Notes: generated by a model from the sequence alone, not told the origin. A DNA stretch of 55,031 nt from Turneriella parva (GCA_020719945.1 DYPL01000010.1:1-55031); one strand, 5' to 3'. Counted from the stretch's first letter, positions 17,888 to 27,383 are shown. Made by a program: numbers and translations.

Positions 17888-19927
17888 TTATTTTCTGTTG
17901 GCTAAACGACTAATCCCCGTCCATTTTTTTCCGGGCGGGTGGGCAATTAAGTATTCGCAGCGGTGGGCATACGTTTTTGGCAGAGGGTCATCCGGGGCAG
18001 AGTGTTCAGCATTCTGAAACACCGATTGAGCTTCCGAAAAATCGCCCGCTTTATAGAGAGCGACTCCAAGCGCAAAATCAGATATCACAGCATTCTTTTG
18101 TTCAATCAATTTTTTTGGATCCGCGTCAAAGCATTCATACACGACGACAGGATTCTGCTTTCCCTTTACACGGATCGAATCAATTTCTCTTAAAAAATAC
18201 AGCGAAGGATTTTTTAGTTCTTTGAAGGCAGAATCCGTAATCAGCAGAGGTGTATGAAATACTTTGGTGAGGGATTCAATGCGCGCAGCAAGATTCACGT
18301 TGTCGCCTATCACCGTGGTTTGAAGGCGCTCATCCGTACCAATAGCGCCTAAAGCAACGCTTCCGCTGTGAATTCCAATCCCAATTTCAATGGGACTTTT
18401 TTCCTGGCTGATGCGATTAGCATTGTATAGAGTCAATTCCATGCGAATGGAAATGGCTGCTTTGAGAGCATCTTCTGCTCCACCCGGAAATAAAGCCATT
18501 ATTGCATCGCCAATAAATTTATCCACGATTCCCTTACTTCCCTGGATAATAGGCGTCATGTGGACGAGATACTCGTTGAGAAACGAAACAGTATCCGTTG
18601 CCGACAGTTTTTCAGAAAGAGTCGAAAACTGGCGAATGTCGACAAACATAATCGTAAGGTTTCTTTCTAAACTTTTTCCAGAACGAAGGTTTTGTATGCT
18701 GTCAGTGCCTAACAGGTTAATAAATTCTCTCGGAACAAAAGGACTGATATTGGCTTCCCACTTTTTATTTTCGGTTTCTGTTTGTTCCCTACTCAGGGAA
18801 GAACGGGCAATGATGGCGAGAATCATCGAAAAAATGGCCACTATTCCAGTCGCTTTCTGGAGATTCCAGTAAGCCGGTAAAATGCCGTTAGCTGTATATT
18901 CCTGAACAGCCTGAAGCAGAGTGGCCGCTGCGAAAATCATCCAGGCCAGTTGGTACACCCGCCTTCCCGCCCCCTTGTCCCTGGAGAGAATAGAGAGGCG
19001 AATGGCGTTAACTCCAATGAGAGAAATAAGAGCTTGGCTGATAAAAATGTTGTACTGGTATGGTATTACAAGACCAGCCGTTAGATGAAGAATCACCAGA
19101 ACAAATAACACTGTCTCCGACTTTCCAAAATGAACGTGGTTGCCTGGTTCTCGGAACAAATACAGCCGGGAAAAAATAAGAAGACTCACGCCGAGCAAAT
19201 CGAGCAGCAGAAAATCCGCTGCATGGTTCCACTGGGGAAAATCCGGCCACAATAACAGATGAGCAAGGCCATCCATGGTAAACTGCCAGAACCCAAAAAG
19301 GACAATCACGGCAGAAAGAGAATAGGCCGATGAATTTTTTCTCTGCACACCAACTCCAAGAGATACAAGAGCAAGTAGAAACAGGCTGCCGTAAAATGCG
19401 CCCGAAATAAGGTTTAATCCCTGAGAAAGTTCGATAAGCCTGGCTTCGCTTACCACCATAGGAGTGAATCGAATTCCTCTGTCACTCTGCAGGTAGATAT
19501 AAATTTCAGAACTGGTATTTGGGTTGCCAAACACGGGAAACGCATAGAACTGAGTCTGCAGCATGCGCTGCGAAAATCGCATGGAACTCCCCGTTGCGGC
19601 GAAAAGCGAACCTCTGTAAAAACGTATATTGGATATGGATGGATCCTGGATTACAAAATAATACTCGCCACGATCCGCATCCGTTCTTTCTACAAGCAGA
19701 CGAATCCAGATATGATCGCGGGGAGATGCAGAAAAAATACTCTTTGCAGAAAGAGGATGAAACTGAGCTCCCGAAGCAAGAAATTCTTCCAGTGTCTGCT
19801 CACTGTCGGCATGGGCAATCTGGATAGAGTCCACAACGGAGTGGCGGGAATCTTCCGCACTATACGGCTTCAGCGGTTCGGAATATAGTAAACCGCTGAA
19901 CAGGGCGGATAAAAAGAATGTAAGCAT
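17888..19927 (-). CDS. 7TM-sensor class III adenylate/guanylate cyclase
   Basis: A signal peptide (residues 1-16) is followed by an extracytoplasmic 7TMR-DISM beta-domain (about 30-180) and seven membrane segments (about 185-385). A short linker leads to a class III nucleotide cyclase catalytic domain (about 425-600). The metal-binding Asp is in M-F-V-D-I-R and the second Asp in F-I-G-D-A-I-M. The Lys in V-D-K-F-I-G-D and the N-L-A-A-R transition-state motif are present. A TPR-like tail ends the protein. It should sense an external ligand and make a cyclic nucleotide, probably cAMP. The gene is preceded by a structured leader and runs toward the porin-like gene. Confidence 0.9.
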   Translation of the reverse strand: MLTFFLSALFSGLLYSEPLKPYSAEDSRHSVVDSIQIAHADSEQTLEEFLASGAQFHPLSAKSIFSASPRDHIWIRLLVERTDADRGEYYFVIQDPSISNIRFYRGSLFAATGSSMRFSQRMLQTQFYAFPVFGNPNTSSEIYIYLQSDRGIRFTPMVVSEARLIELSQGLNLISGAFYGSLFLLALVSLGVGVQRKNSSAYSLSAVIVLFGFWQFTMDGLAHLLLWPDFPQWNHAADFLLLDLLGVSLLIFSRLYLFREPGNHVHFGKSETVLFVLVILHLTAGLVIPYQYNIFISQALISLIGVNAIRLSILSRDKGAGRRVYQLAWMIFAAATLLQAVQEYTANGILPAYWNLQKATGIVAIFSMILAIIARSSLSREQTETENKKWEANISPFVPREFINLLGTDSIQNLRSGKSLERNLTIMFVDIRQFSTLSEKLSATDTVSFLNEYLVHMTPIIQGSKGIVDKFIGDAIMALFPGGAEDALKAAISIRMELTLYNANRISQEKSPIEIGIGIHSGSVALGAIGTDERLQTTVIGDNVNLAARIESLTKVFHTPLLITDSAFKELKNPSLYFLREIDSIRVKGKQNPVVVYECFDADPKKLIEQKNAVISDFALGVALYKAGDFSEAQSVFQNAEHSAPDDPLPKTYAHRCEYLIAHPPGKKWTGISRLANRK

Positions 19928-19934
19928 TCGCGTC

Positions 19935-20045
19935 CTTAGGGAGCGCCAGGGTTTTGGCCTTGCGTTTACTTTTGGGTTAAACGCAGCGCTCTTCTCTATT
20001 ACGAGTAGCGCTTCCCTGGGCTGTTTTTCATTATCGGAACGGATT
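19935..20045 (-). promoter_or_regulatory. Structured leader upstream of the cyclase gene
   Basis: Read on the minus strand, this gap holds nested complementary segments. AGGGAAGCGC near the 5' end can pair with GCGCTCCCT near the cyclase start. Inside them are an AGCGCT pair and a GCGTTTA/TAAACGC stem. The arrangement suggests a folded 5' untranslated region, or a terminator and spacer after pit. No known riboswitch was recognised. Confidence 0.35.
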
Positions 20046-20054
20046 GCCCGGATG

Positions 20055-22364
20055 TTAAGACTTCTTTGGCCTTCCCGGCTTTGCTTTGGCCTGCGTTGTT
20101 TTTTCTGGCACTACCGGTTTTGCTTTCTCCACTTTTGTTTTTCTCTCTGATTTTTCCTGTTTCGATGTGAAAGAAATTGGCAAAAGAATGCGCAGCTCGC
20201 TGAGCAATGCTACGAGGTTTTCATTGATTTCGACCATTTCATCGAGATACAGAAGATAAGAAATACTGGGAGACAGCTTTGATTTGCCATCCTTAAGGCG
20301 ACGGATCTGGTTGTCCTGAATTTCTTCCTTGAGCTTCATGAGCTCTTTTCCCTGCCTTGTAGAAGGCCGTGGCTTCCCTTCTTTAATGCCACTCACGAGC
20401 AGATCAAGGTTTTCGACTGCGAGAGAACCCAGAGATTCAATATCTTTGGCTTCATCTTTGGTGAGCGGATTTTCAAATGTATCCGATCTTTCCATTCCAA
20501 GCTGTCTCACTCTGTTGATGCCTTGCACAACATTGCGCGACCGAATAAAAATATTCGTCATGGCATGCAGCGTGACCATGTCTTTATCGGAAAATTCATT
20601 TTTAGCAAGCTGCACGAGCTGGGAAATCGTGTGAACATGCTCGTCCGTCATGTGGGAAACGAGCTCTTTGGTGTTTCGAAAATGTTTTTTCTTGCCCGTG
20701 ACAAAGCCCTCATGGATATCTTGGAGCAGCCTTGCCGAACGCTCCAAGATATGGGAAATGGTCTGGAGTGATTTTTCGAGAATACGGGAAGGATTCTTCT
20801 GCATTTCTTCTATTTCGCGCAGTTGCTCCAGATATTCCTCTTCGCGCTTTTTATGGATTCTATTAAAGAACATAACCAGTGCCACTACGGCAATCACCAT
20901 AATCAGGATTCCAGGAATTTTTCCAAGATACACAATGGTGGCCACAAAGGCTGCCGTCATTGATGCTATTACTGCCGTCATAAACCATCCTCCAATTACG
21001 GTGAGAACGCCGCTCACCCGAGAAACCGCATTCTCCTTTCCCCAGGCTCTGTCTGAAAGAGATGTCCCCATGGCAACCATAAAGGTTACAAAGGTAGTGG
21101 AAAGAGGCAGCTTCAGAGAGGTACCAAGCATAATCAACATGGCAGAGGTAAAGATATTTACGGAGCCCCGCAGAATATCGAAAGCTTCCTCTTTATCCTG
21201 CGTATATGTATGCTTAAAACGTTCGTCAATGGAGGCTAATAGTTTGTCCGGTACAAACGCGAGAAAGAATTTACCGACACCATGAAAAATCTGGACAAAG
21301 GCACGCGCCATGGGATTCGGCGAAAACATTTCTACCGTTTGTTGATGCGAAGAAAGGGAAATCTCTGTTTTGGTGACCGTTTGCGCTTTTTTGGAAAAGC
21401 GAAGTGTCAGAACCATGATAATGGCGGCAATAATCAGAAAAAACAAAGGGGTTCCAGCCTCTCCTCCGAGAGCCGCAGCAGAAGCATCGGGTCCACCATC
21501 GATAGCCATGCGCGTGTAGGCAACATAGCTGGCAATGGGCACGCCAATAAAATTCACGAGGTCATTGCCGGCAAAAGCCATGGCGAGTGCACCTGTTCCT
21601 ATAAGGATGAGGTACTTAAACACATTCTGCTTTTTGAGAATGAGAAACTGCGCCACGATAAAAAACACGACGAGCATGACGACAGAAATGAGTACAAGAT
21701 TGGATACGAGAGCGTCATGGAAAGCCTTTGTCATGAAAAATGCTTCCTTAAAACCTTTGAGAAAAATATAGAGAGTTATGACCGTGAGAGCAATGGATGC
21801 AAAGGCTGCCCCAAAGTACTTCATTGTATTTTCGAGATGAAACGTAAACAGAAGCCTTGCCAAGAACTGGACGATCATCCCGACGGTAAAAGCGATAATA
21901 ACGGAAACCACAATTCCGGAAATAACCGTTAATGCTCCGGTTGCGTTGATCATAGCCATGGCTTCAGAACCGCTGCCGGACTTGAGCAGAGCAATGGCGA
22001 TGGCTGCCCCTATCAGTTCAAACACCATGGAAACTGTTGTAGAAGTAGGAAGACCAAGCGTATTATAAAGATCGAGAAGAATAATATCCGTAATCATTAC
22101 GGCGAGAAAAAGATACATGAGATCCGCAAGAGAATACATTTCCGGGTGAAAGAATGACTTGCGCGCCACTTCCATCATGCCAGAGGAACTGACAGCTCCG
22201 AGTAAAATACCTGCCGCAGCCACCCAGATGATAGTATTGCGCGTGGCCACCCGGGAACCCACAGCAGAATTGGTGAAGTTTACGGCATCGTTTGCGACCC
22301 CAACGACGAGATCCGCAGCCCCTAAAGCAAGCATTATGACGACAATGATCAGATATATTTCCAT
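20055..22364 (-). CDS. Pit-type phosphate permease with fused PhoU-like C-terminus
   Basis: Inner-membrane phosphate (metal-phosphate) symporter of the PiT/SLC20 family. Both signature repeats are present: G-A-A-D-L-V-V-G-V-A-N-D-A-V-N-F near the N-terminus and A-F-A-G-N-D-L-V-N-F-I-G in the middle, with about eleven membrane segments up to residue 520. The last 240 residues are helical and charged, like a PhoU/DUF47 regulatory domain, making the protein larger (769 residues) than ordinary PitA. I set the start at 22364, preceded by a purine-rich GGGGATAG site. The frame is open further upstream but would overlap the divergent FG-GAP gene. The linker Lys/Pro-rich tail is unusual. Confidence 0.9.
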   Translation of the reverse strand: MEIYLIIVVIMLALGAADLVVGVANDAVNFTNSAVGSRVATRNTIIWVAAAGILLGAVSSSGMMEVARKSFFHPEMYSLADLMYLFLAVMITDIILLDLYNTLGLPTSTTVSMVFELIGAAIAIALLKSGSGSEAMAMINATGALTVISGIVVSVIIAFTVGMIVQFLARLLFTFHLENTMKYFGAAFASIALTVITLYIFLKGFKEAFFMTKAFHDALVSNLVLISVVMLVVFFIVAQFLILKKQNVFKYLILIGTGALAMAFAGNDLVNFIGVPIASYVAYTRMAIDGGPDASAAALGGEAGTPLFFLIIAAIIMVLTLRFSKKAQTVTKTEISLSSHQQTVEMFSPNPMARAFVQIFHGVGKFFLAFVPDKLLASIDERFKHTYTQDKEEAFDILRGSVNIFTSAMLIMLGTSLKLPLSTTFVTFMVAMGTSLSDRAWGKENAVSRVSGVLTVIGGWFMTAVIASMTAAFVATIVYLGKIPGILIMVIAVVALVMFFNRIHKKREEEYLEQLREIEEMQKNPSRILEKSLQTISHILERSARLLQDIHEGFVTGKKKHFRNTKELVSHMTDEHVHTISQLVQLAKNEFSDKDMVTLHAMTNIFIRSRNVVQGINRVRQLGMERSDTFENPLTKDEAKDIESLGSLAVENLDLLVSGIKEGKPRPSTRQGKELMKLKEEIQDNQIRRLKDGKSKLSPSISYLLYLDEMVEINENLVALLSELRILLPISFTSKQEKSERKTKVEKAKPVVPEKTTQAKAKPGRPKKS

Positions 22365-22488
22365 AACTATCCCCAGAGAATGTTTTTGACAACCTGTTGA
22401 ATGTAGCTTAGAGCGTAAAGGAAATAATTCGAATTTTAACGAAATAACAAAACAACAAAGTGTTGCAAAAATTGACAAGGGGCTGTGT

Positions 22489-23883
22489 ATGGGAAAACGA
22501 TTGATTCTGCTGCTGGCATGTATCCTGCCGCTATTTTCTGAATCCTGGAATATGGAAACAAGGGAAGTGCGACTATCCCTTGTTCCCCGCAGAGCTGGCT
22601 CGGTCGATACAGAAAACACGCGTTGGTATTTTGCTGCGTCCGGAAACGCCATACAGATTATCACCGATGCCTTTGAGCCGCTCGGCAGCACCTCCCTGCC
22701 TTCTCGAACTGCTGCCTATTTTCTGGGAAGCCTAGATAAGCAAACTCTTTCTCTCTTTGAATTTTCCGGAACAGAATTGCGGGCGCGAGACTGGAACGGC
22801 CGCTATTTTGGGCAGCCCCGCATACTCGCTCGAAATTCTTTTGCCCCTCCGCCGAATCTGTATTACGCCGAGTGGATTGATTTCAGCTCTGATTTTGATT
22901 TAGACGGGGATCCAGACTTTATTTTACCCCACGCAGATGGAAAATATGTGATCTATGAAAATCGGGATGGCGAGCTTGTCATCCTCAAAGAAATTCCGGT
23001 CAATGCTCCCGGAACCTTCAGTGATCGCCTCTGGAAAAATTCCGAACAACGATCCAATACAATTAAAACCACGAGGGAGATACCCCGCATTCAAACTGTG
23101 GACATAAACGGAGATGGCTACATGGACCTGTCTTTTCGCGAAAAAGAAGTGTGTACCATGTACATGACGGAACCGGGCAGTTCCCGCAATCCACCGGAAT
23201 ATTTCAAAAACAGGACGAGCTTTGTTTTACCCGTTAATTTTTCTTCTTTATATAATCAATTCAGTGAATTGAGTGATCTCGATGGAGATGGAGATCTCGA
23301 TCTTTTGCTGTCGCTGGTTAAAGGCCTTGGACTGGAAATTCGCACGGAAATTCATATTTTCTGGAATGAAGGGCATGGTCCATCGCCCTATTTTCATACA
23401 TCGCAGAATTTTAAGGGCGGATTTTTTTCTGCGTTCCCAGTTCTTGGAGGAAATAAAGCGCATCTCATGCTTCCCATGGCAGATATCAACGTAAATTTCT
23501 TTGCCGGTTATATTCTACAGCGGAAAATAGGAATCAACGTTACATTTTTGTCACCGAAGATTTCTGGAATAGAACGCAGTACGGCGTATCCGTTTACTTT
23601 TTTTTCGGAGGGAATGCAGTTCCCTGCGTTTGCCATGGCCGATTTAAACCAAGACGGCAACAGCGACTTTCTGGCCGGAACCACGCCCCGGCAACTTCTT
23701 TTGTATCCCGGCAACAGCGAAATGCGCAAGGAAAAGCCCTTTGAACTCAACATTCCTTCTTACGGTTTACTCCGCCCGCTACCAGTCCGAGGAGATTATG
23801 GAGAAGTGTTAGCCTATATGCCCGAAAAAATTGCCGATCTGCCGCGAGACCGGCTATATTTGATTCGAGTGAAAAAAAAATGA
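22489..23883 (+). CDS. Exported FG-GAP/VCBS-repeat protein
   Basis: A signal peptide (about residues 1-18) precedes a 440-residue region with at least four Ca-binding loops of the D-x-D-x-D-G-x-x-D type: D-L-D-G-D-P-D (about 140), D-I-N-G-D-G-Y-M-D (about 205), D-L-D-G-D-G-D-L-D (about 265) and D-L-N-Q-D-G-N-S-D (about 385). These mark FG-GAP/integrin-alpha-like beta-propellers, usually found on surface or periplasmic proteins. AGGGG eight bases before the ATG is a good ribosome site. It diverges from pit with 124 bases between, and it converges on the STAS gene. The binding partner is unknown. Confidence 0.8.
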   Translation: MGKRLILLLACILPLFSESWNMETREVRLSLVPRRAGSVDTENTRWYFAASGNAIQIITDAFEPLGSTSLPSRTAAYFLGSLDKQTLSLFEFSGTELRARDWNGRYFGQPRILARNSFAPPPNLYYAEWIDFSSDFDLDGDPDFILPHADGKYVIYENRDGELVILKEIPVNAPGTFSDRLWKNSEQRSNTIKTTREIPRIQTVDINGDGYMDLSFREKEVCTMYMTEPGSSRNPPEYFKNRTSFVLPVNFSSLYNQFSELSDLDGDGDLDLLLSLVKGLGLEIRTEIHIFWNEGHGPSPYFHTSQNFKGGFFSAFPVLGGNKAHLMLPMADINVNFFAGYILQRKIGINVTFLSPKISGIERSTAYPFTFFSEGMQFPAFAMADLNQDGNSDFLAGTTPRQLLLYPGNSEMRKEKPFELNIPSYGLLRPLPVRGDYGEVLAYMPEKIADLPRDRLYLIRVKKK

Positions 23884-23910
23884 CACAGCCATCCCTTGGA
23901 GAGAACCGCC

Positions 23911-24258
23911 TTAGCGAATAATGATATCGCTGATTTGACCTAACTCTACAAGGTGGAAAATTTTGGCGATTTCTGGCCTGAGATGGCTGAAAATAATTTT
24001 CACTTTTTTGCCTTTCTCTACATTGTAATAGCGATATACGGATATAAATTCTGCAATACCAAGTGAGTTGACGTAAATGACATCGGCCATATCAAACTCA
24101 ATGGACCGGGGATCGGAATACTCTGGCCTAGCCGTCAGTGCGGATAACAGCTTTGTGTCTCCTTCGAGTCTTCTCAATTGAAGCTTTACAGTGATCTCAC
24201 CCGACTGAATATCTATGGACATATTTTTTTTTGCTGCGTTTTCCTGGTTAGCCGGCAT
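23911..24258 (-). CDS. STAS-domain protein (anti-sigma factor antagonist-like)
   Basis: A 115-residue single STAS domain, the fold of SpoIIAA/RsbV partner-switch proteins that bind an RsbW-type kinase when dephosphorylated. The phosphorylation loop, D-S-S-G-L in SpoIIAA, reads V-N-S-L-G-I here, with Leu at the phosphoserine position and Ser one place earlier. Regulation by phosphorylation may therefore be altered or absent. It lies 11 bases downstream of the RsbW-like kinase gene on the same strand, the expected pairing. The ATG at 24258 gives a 13-residue lead before the domain; ATG at 24222 (M-S-I-D-I) is a shorter alternative. Confidence 0.8.
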   Translation of the reverse strand: MPANQENAAKKNMSIDIQSGEITVKLQLRRLEGDTKLLSALTARPEYSDPRSIEFDMADVIYVNSLGIAEFISVYRYYNVEKGKKVKIIFSHLRPEIAKIFHLVELGQISDIIIR

Positions 24259-24269
24259 ACTGTTCCTCT

Positions 24270-24701
24270 TTATTGTTTTTGTTCTGTAAAAACCATCGTG
24301 ATTTCGTTGCCCATGGCGTTAAACGACACGTCGCAAAATTTGCGGATAATATAAATCCCCCGCCCCCGTGGCGATAGCGCGCCATTGAGCTGCAACTGAT
24401 CCGTCAGGTGGTCCGGATTAAAGCCGAGGCCTTCGTCTTTGAGCTTGACGACAATGTTTTCCGGATTTTCTGCGCTGCGCCGGATCGTTACAAACACATT
24501 TTTGTCAGCAATCCAGCGGTTTCCGTGCTCCATGGCATTGGTAATGGCTTCGTCTAAAACGAGATAGAGCTCATACCTGTCTATGTTCAGTTCAATTCCC
24601 TGTTGATCAAAAAAACGTATCATATCCTCTATGAGTTCAACACGCGAACCCATGGAGGATTTTTCTACCCGGGAATACGCTGAATCTTCCGTGAACCGCA
24701 T
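24270..24701 (-). CDS. RsbW/SpoIIAB-like ATP-binding anti-sigma factor
   Basis: A GHKL-type serine kinase/anti-sigma domain: N-box D-E-A-I-T-N-A-M-E-H-G-N, G1 box K-D-E-G-L-G-F-N, G2 box R-G-R-G-I-Y-I-I-R. All nucleotide-binding elements are intact. I placed the start at 24701 (MRFTED), which gives 143 residues, the usual size. The frame extends to ATG 24800, but that would overlap purF by 13 bases and add a hydrophobic stretch foreign to the family. With the adjacent STAS protein it should form a partner switch. Its sigma factor or other target is not in the window. Confidence 0.85.
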   Translation of the reverse strand: MRFTEDSAYSRVEKSSMGSRVELIEDMIRFFDQQGIELNIDRYELYLVLDEAITNAMEHGNRWIADKNVFVTIRRSAENPENIVVKLKDEGLGFNPDHLTDQLQLNGALSPRGRGIYIIRKFCDVSFNAMGNEITMVFTEQKQ

Positions 24702-24787
24702 AGCATCGTTTAACAAAAAGCAACAAAGCGTCAAGATGAATATTTCCTTAGTGACGTGCAATCCGTCCTCTATTTTTTGGGTAAAGG

Positions 24788-26203
24788 ATGGACGACTCAA
24801 ATAACCATATTCCCCGCGAAGAGTGCGGCATTCTGGGCCTCTACAATATTCCCGATGCCGCCAATATGGCCTACCTTGGTGCCTACGCCCTCCAGCACAG
24901 AGGACAGGAGAGTGCCGGAATTGTTACCAGCAATGGATCCCGCCTGACCCGCTATGCCGGAATGGGAAAAGTAACCGAAGTGTTTTCTACGGATATTCTG
25001 CGTGAACTCAAAGGCAATCTGGCCATAGCGCATAACCGCTATTCCACTTCGGGTGCAAGTTTTTTGGCCAATGCCCAGCCATTACGCTTTGAATCCAGGC
25101 TTGGAACGTTTGCACTGGCCCACAATGGGAATCTTACCAATGCTCATGTTCTCAGGGAACAGCTGGAGCGTGAAGGTTCCATTTTTCAAACCACTGTCGA
25201 TTCCGAGGTGATCAGCCACCTCATGGTAAAATCGGGGGAGTCTGACTTTACCAATGCTCTCATTTATGCCCTGCGCAAAATCAAAGGAGCATTTTCGCTC
25301 GTCATCATGAACGAAAACTCTCTGTATGCCCTGCGCGACTCAAACGGCTTTAGACCTCTCGTAATGGGAAAAAAAGAAGACGGATATGCTTTTGCGTCGG
25401 AATCTTGTGCCCTCGACATAATTGACGCAGAATTTATTCGCGACGTAAAACCGGGGGAACTCATCCGCATCAAAGATGGAATCGTAGAATCCATCTTCCC
25501 GTTTGAAGAAGTACGCGAAAGCCTCTGTATTTTTGAGTTCATCTACTTTGCCCGGCCAGACTCTCAGATTTTCCGCAAATCTGTTTACGAAGTCAGGCTT
25601 CAGTTGGGCAGAAATCTGGCCAAAGAACACCCTTCCAATGCAGATATTGTCATAGCCGTTCCCGATTCTTCCGTGGCCGCCGCCATTGGCTTTGCTGAAG
25701 AAAGTGGAATCCCTTACCAGGCCGGACTCATTCGTTCCCACTACATTGGCCGCACGTTTATTGAACCCGACCAGAGAATACGGGATTTTGGGGCACGGAT
25801 CAAATACAATCCCATTCGGTTTGTCGTCTCCGGCAAACGCGTTGTCGTCGTGGACGATTCCATTATGCGGGGAACCACGCAAAAGAAAATTGTGGGAATG
25901 CTCCGGCGTGCCGGTGCAAAAGAAATTCACGTCCGCATATCAGCCGCCCCCACGCGCCATGCCTGTTATTATGGAATCGATATTCCCAGTCCCACCGAGC
26001 TCATTGCATCCGCACACTCCGTAGAACAGATTGTTTCTTTTTTACGCGTAGATTCCCTGGGGTATCTCTCCGAAGAAGGTATGATTTCTGCAGCGGGAAC
26101 AGAGAGAGTCTACTGCACGGCATGCTTCAACGGACGGTATCCGGTTCCATTAGAAGAAATGCAGGGTGTTCCCTACAGCAACAAAAAAGAGCAGGATGAA
26201 TAA
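24788..26203 (+). CDS. purF: Amidophosphoribosyltransferase
   Basis: First committed step of purine synthesis: glutamine plus PRPP to phosphoribosylamine. The N-terminal Ntn glutaminase begins at Cys13 (E-E-C-G-I-L-G) after a 12-residue propeptide, as in Bacillus-type enzymes, so self-cleavage is expected. H-R-G-Q-E-S-A-G and N-R-Y-S-T are conserved. The C-terminal phosphoribosyltransferase domain has the PRPP loop V-V-V-D-D-S-I-M-R-G-T-T. Four Cys suited to an Fe-S cluster are visible (one in the mid region, C-Y-Y-G and C-T-A-C near the end). It is 471 residues long. It overlaps lpxB by eight bases. Confidence 0.96.
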   Translation: MDDSNNHIPREECGILGLYNIPDAANMAYLGAYALQHRGQESAGIVTSNGSRLTRYAGMGKVTEVFSTDILRELKGNLAIAHNRYSTSGASFLANAQPLRFESRLGTFALAHNGNLTNAHVLREQLEREGSIFQTTVDSEVISHLMVKSGESDFTNALIYALRKIKGAFSLVIMNENSLYALRDSNGFRPLVMGKKEDGYAFASESCALDIIDAEFIRDVKPGELIRIKDGIVESIFPFEEVRESLCIFEFIYFARPDSQIFRKSVYEVRLQLGRNLAKEHPSNADIVIAVPDSSVAAAIGFAEESGIPYQAGLIRSHYIGRTFIEPDQRIRDFGARIKYNPIRFVVSGKRVVVVDDSIMRGTTQKKIVGMLRRAGAKEIHVRISAAPTRHACYYGIDIPSPTELIASAHSVEQIVSFLRVDSLGYLSEEGMISAAGTERVYCTACFNGRYPVPLEEMQGVPYSNKKEQDE

Positions 26204-27314
26204 GCCCGAAGAAGTTCTCATAGTGGCTGGAGAAATTTCCGGAGACATGCTTGGTTCTCTTGCCATGACCCACGCACCGTCAACCCTGCATTTCTTTGGA
26301 GCAGGAGGCGAATCCATGCAGAAAGCTGGAGTAGAACTGCTGTACACCACGGAGTCGTTTGCCACCATTGGATTTCTGGAAGCTGCTCTGCGCTTCTCTT
26401 TTTTTAAGAAAGCAATCCGTCGGCTCACAGAAGAGGCGCAGATTCGGAATGTTCTCAGAGCCATTCTCGTTGATTTTCCAGGGTTTAATTTGCGGCTGGC
26501 AGCTTCGCTGAAAAAGTCTATTCCAGGAATACAGATTATGCAAATATCGTCCCCACAGATTTGGGCTTCCCGGTATCACAGAATCCACAAAATCAGATCT
26601 TCCATCGATAAAATTCTCGTTTTTTATCCTTTTGAGGAAAAACTCTACCGCCGTGAGAATATACCGGCTGTTTACACCGGGCATCCGCGAACGCAAGAAC
26701 TCGACGCTGCTTTTCGCAAATATTCTGGCAAGCGAAACAAAAAATTAATTACCATTATGCCTGGTTCGCGTCGCTCGGAAATTGAACGCCACATGCCAAT
26801 TCTCATAAAGTCCGTCGCGGATTTCTCTAAAAGCCATCCGGAATACAAATTTGTCATCCCCGTTGCCTCACAGTCTTCCCTGAAAATTCTGCGCAATTAT
26901 AACCTGCCTCAGGGAATGGAATTATCCGAGGCAGGTGCAACCGAACTTTTGGCCCACTCTTCGGCAGCCATTGTAGCGAGCGGCACGGCAACTCTCGAGG
27001 CCGCGTGGATGGAAACACCTTTTTTTCTCGTGTACCGCACTTCGGGACTAACCTACTTTCTGGTCCGCAAAATTATTCTGATTCCGTATATAGGTCTGGT
27101 TAACGTGATTGCGGGACGATTCCTAGTTCCAGAACTAATTCAGAAAGATATGAATGCAGCCAGTGTAACGCGCCAGCTTGAGCAGGTGGTACTGAATGAG
27201 ACAATGCGCCGGGAACAAAAAGTGTCGTTTCAGGAATTAAAAAACCAGATGAAATCGCGCAATATCCAAACGGGCCTTGCAAGAGAAATTGCAGAGTTTC
27301 TCCACCTCGAATAA
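26196..27314 (+). CDS. lpxB: Lipid-A-disaccharide synthase
   Basis: GT19 glycosyltransferase that joins lipid X and UDP-diacylglucosamine during lipid A synthesis, at the inner face of the cytoplasmic membrane. The N-terminus V-A-G-E-I-S-G-D, the central V-D-F-P-G-F-N-L, the Y-T-G-H-P segment, L-P-G-S-R-class motif (M-P-G-S-R-R-S-E-I) and S-G-T-A-T-L-E are all present. I chose ATG 26196, preceded by GAGCAGG and overlapping purF by eight bases; an in-frame ATG ten codons earlier adds residues unlike the family. The gene shows that the organism makes LPS, in line with Leptospira-type rather than Borrelia-type spirochaetes. Confidence 0.95.
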   Translation: MNKPEEVLIVAGEISGDMLGSLAMTHAPSTLHFFGAGGESMQKAGVELLYTTESFATIGFLEAALRFSFFKKAIRRLTEEAQIRNVLRAILVDFPGFNLRLAASLKKSIPGIQIMQISSPQIWASRYHRIHKIRSSIDKILVFYPFEEKLYRRENIPAVYTGHPRTQELDAAFRKYSGKRNKKLITIMPGSRRSEIERHMPILIKSVADFSKSHPEYKFVIPVASQSSLKILRNYNLPQGMELSEAGATELLAHSSAAIVASGTATLEAAWMETPFFLVYRTSGLTYFLVRKIILIPYIGLVNVIAGRFLVPELIQKDMNAASVTRQLEQVVLNETMRREQKVSFQELKNQMKSRNIQTGLAREIAEFLHLE

Positions 27315-27349
27315 TCAATATTGCATTCCGCCAAATAACGAATTATTTA

Positions 27350-27377
27350 TTGACAGGGCAAGCCCTCCTGTCATTAT
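27350..27377 (+). promoter_or_regulatory. Sigma-70-like promoter in the gap after lpxB
   Basis: A perfect TTGACA (27350-27355) is followed after 16 bases by CATTAT (27372-27377), a 4-of-6 match to the -10 box. No gene on the plus strand follows, only hairpins and a terminator, so it would drive a short non-coding transcript. Confidence 0.5.
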
Positions 27378-27383
27378 TGCGTC

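Noticed and set aside
22365-22691. Upstream extension of the phosphate permease by about 109 residues
   Set aside because: It overlaps the divergent FG-GAP gene, is not membrane-like and lacks homology; a good ribosome site precedes the start at 22364.
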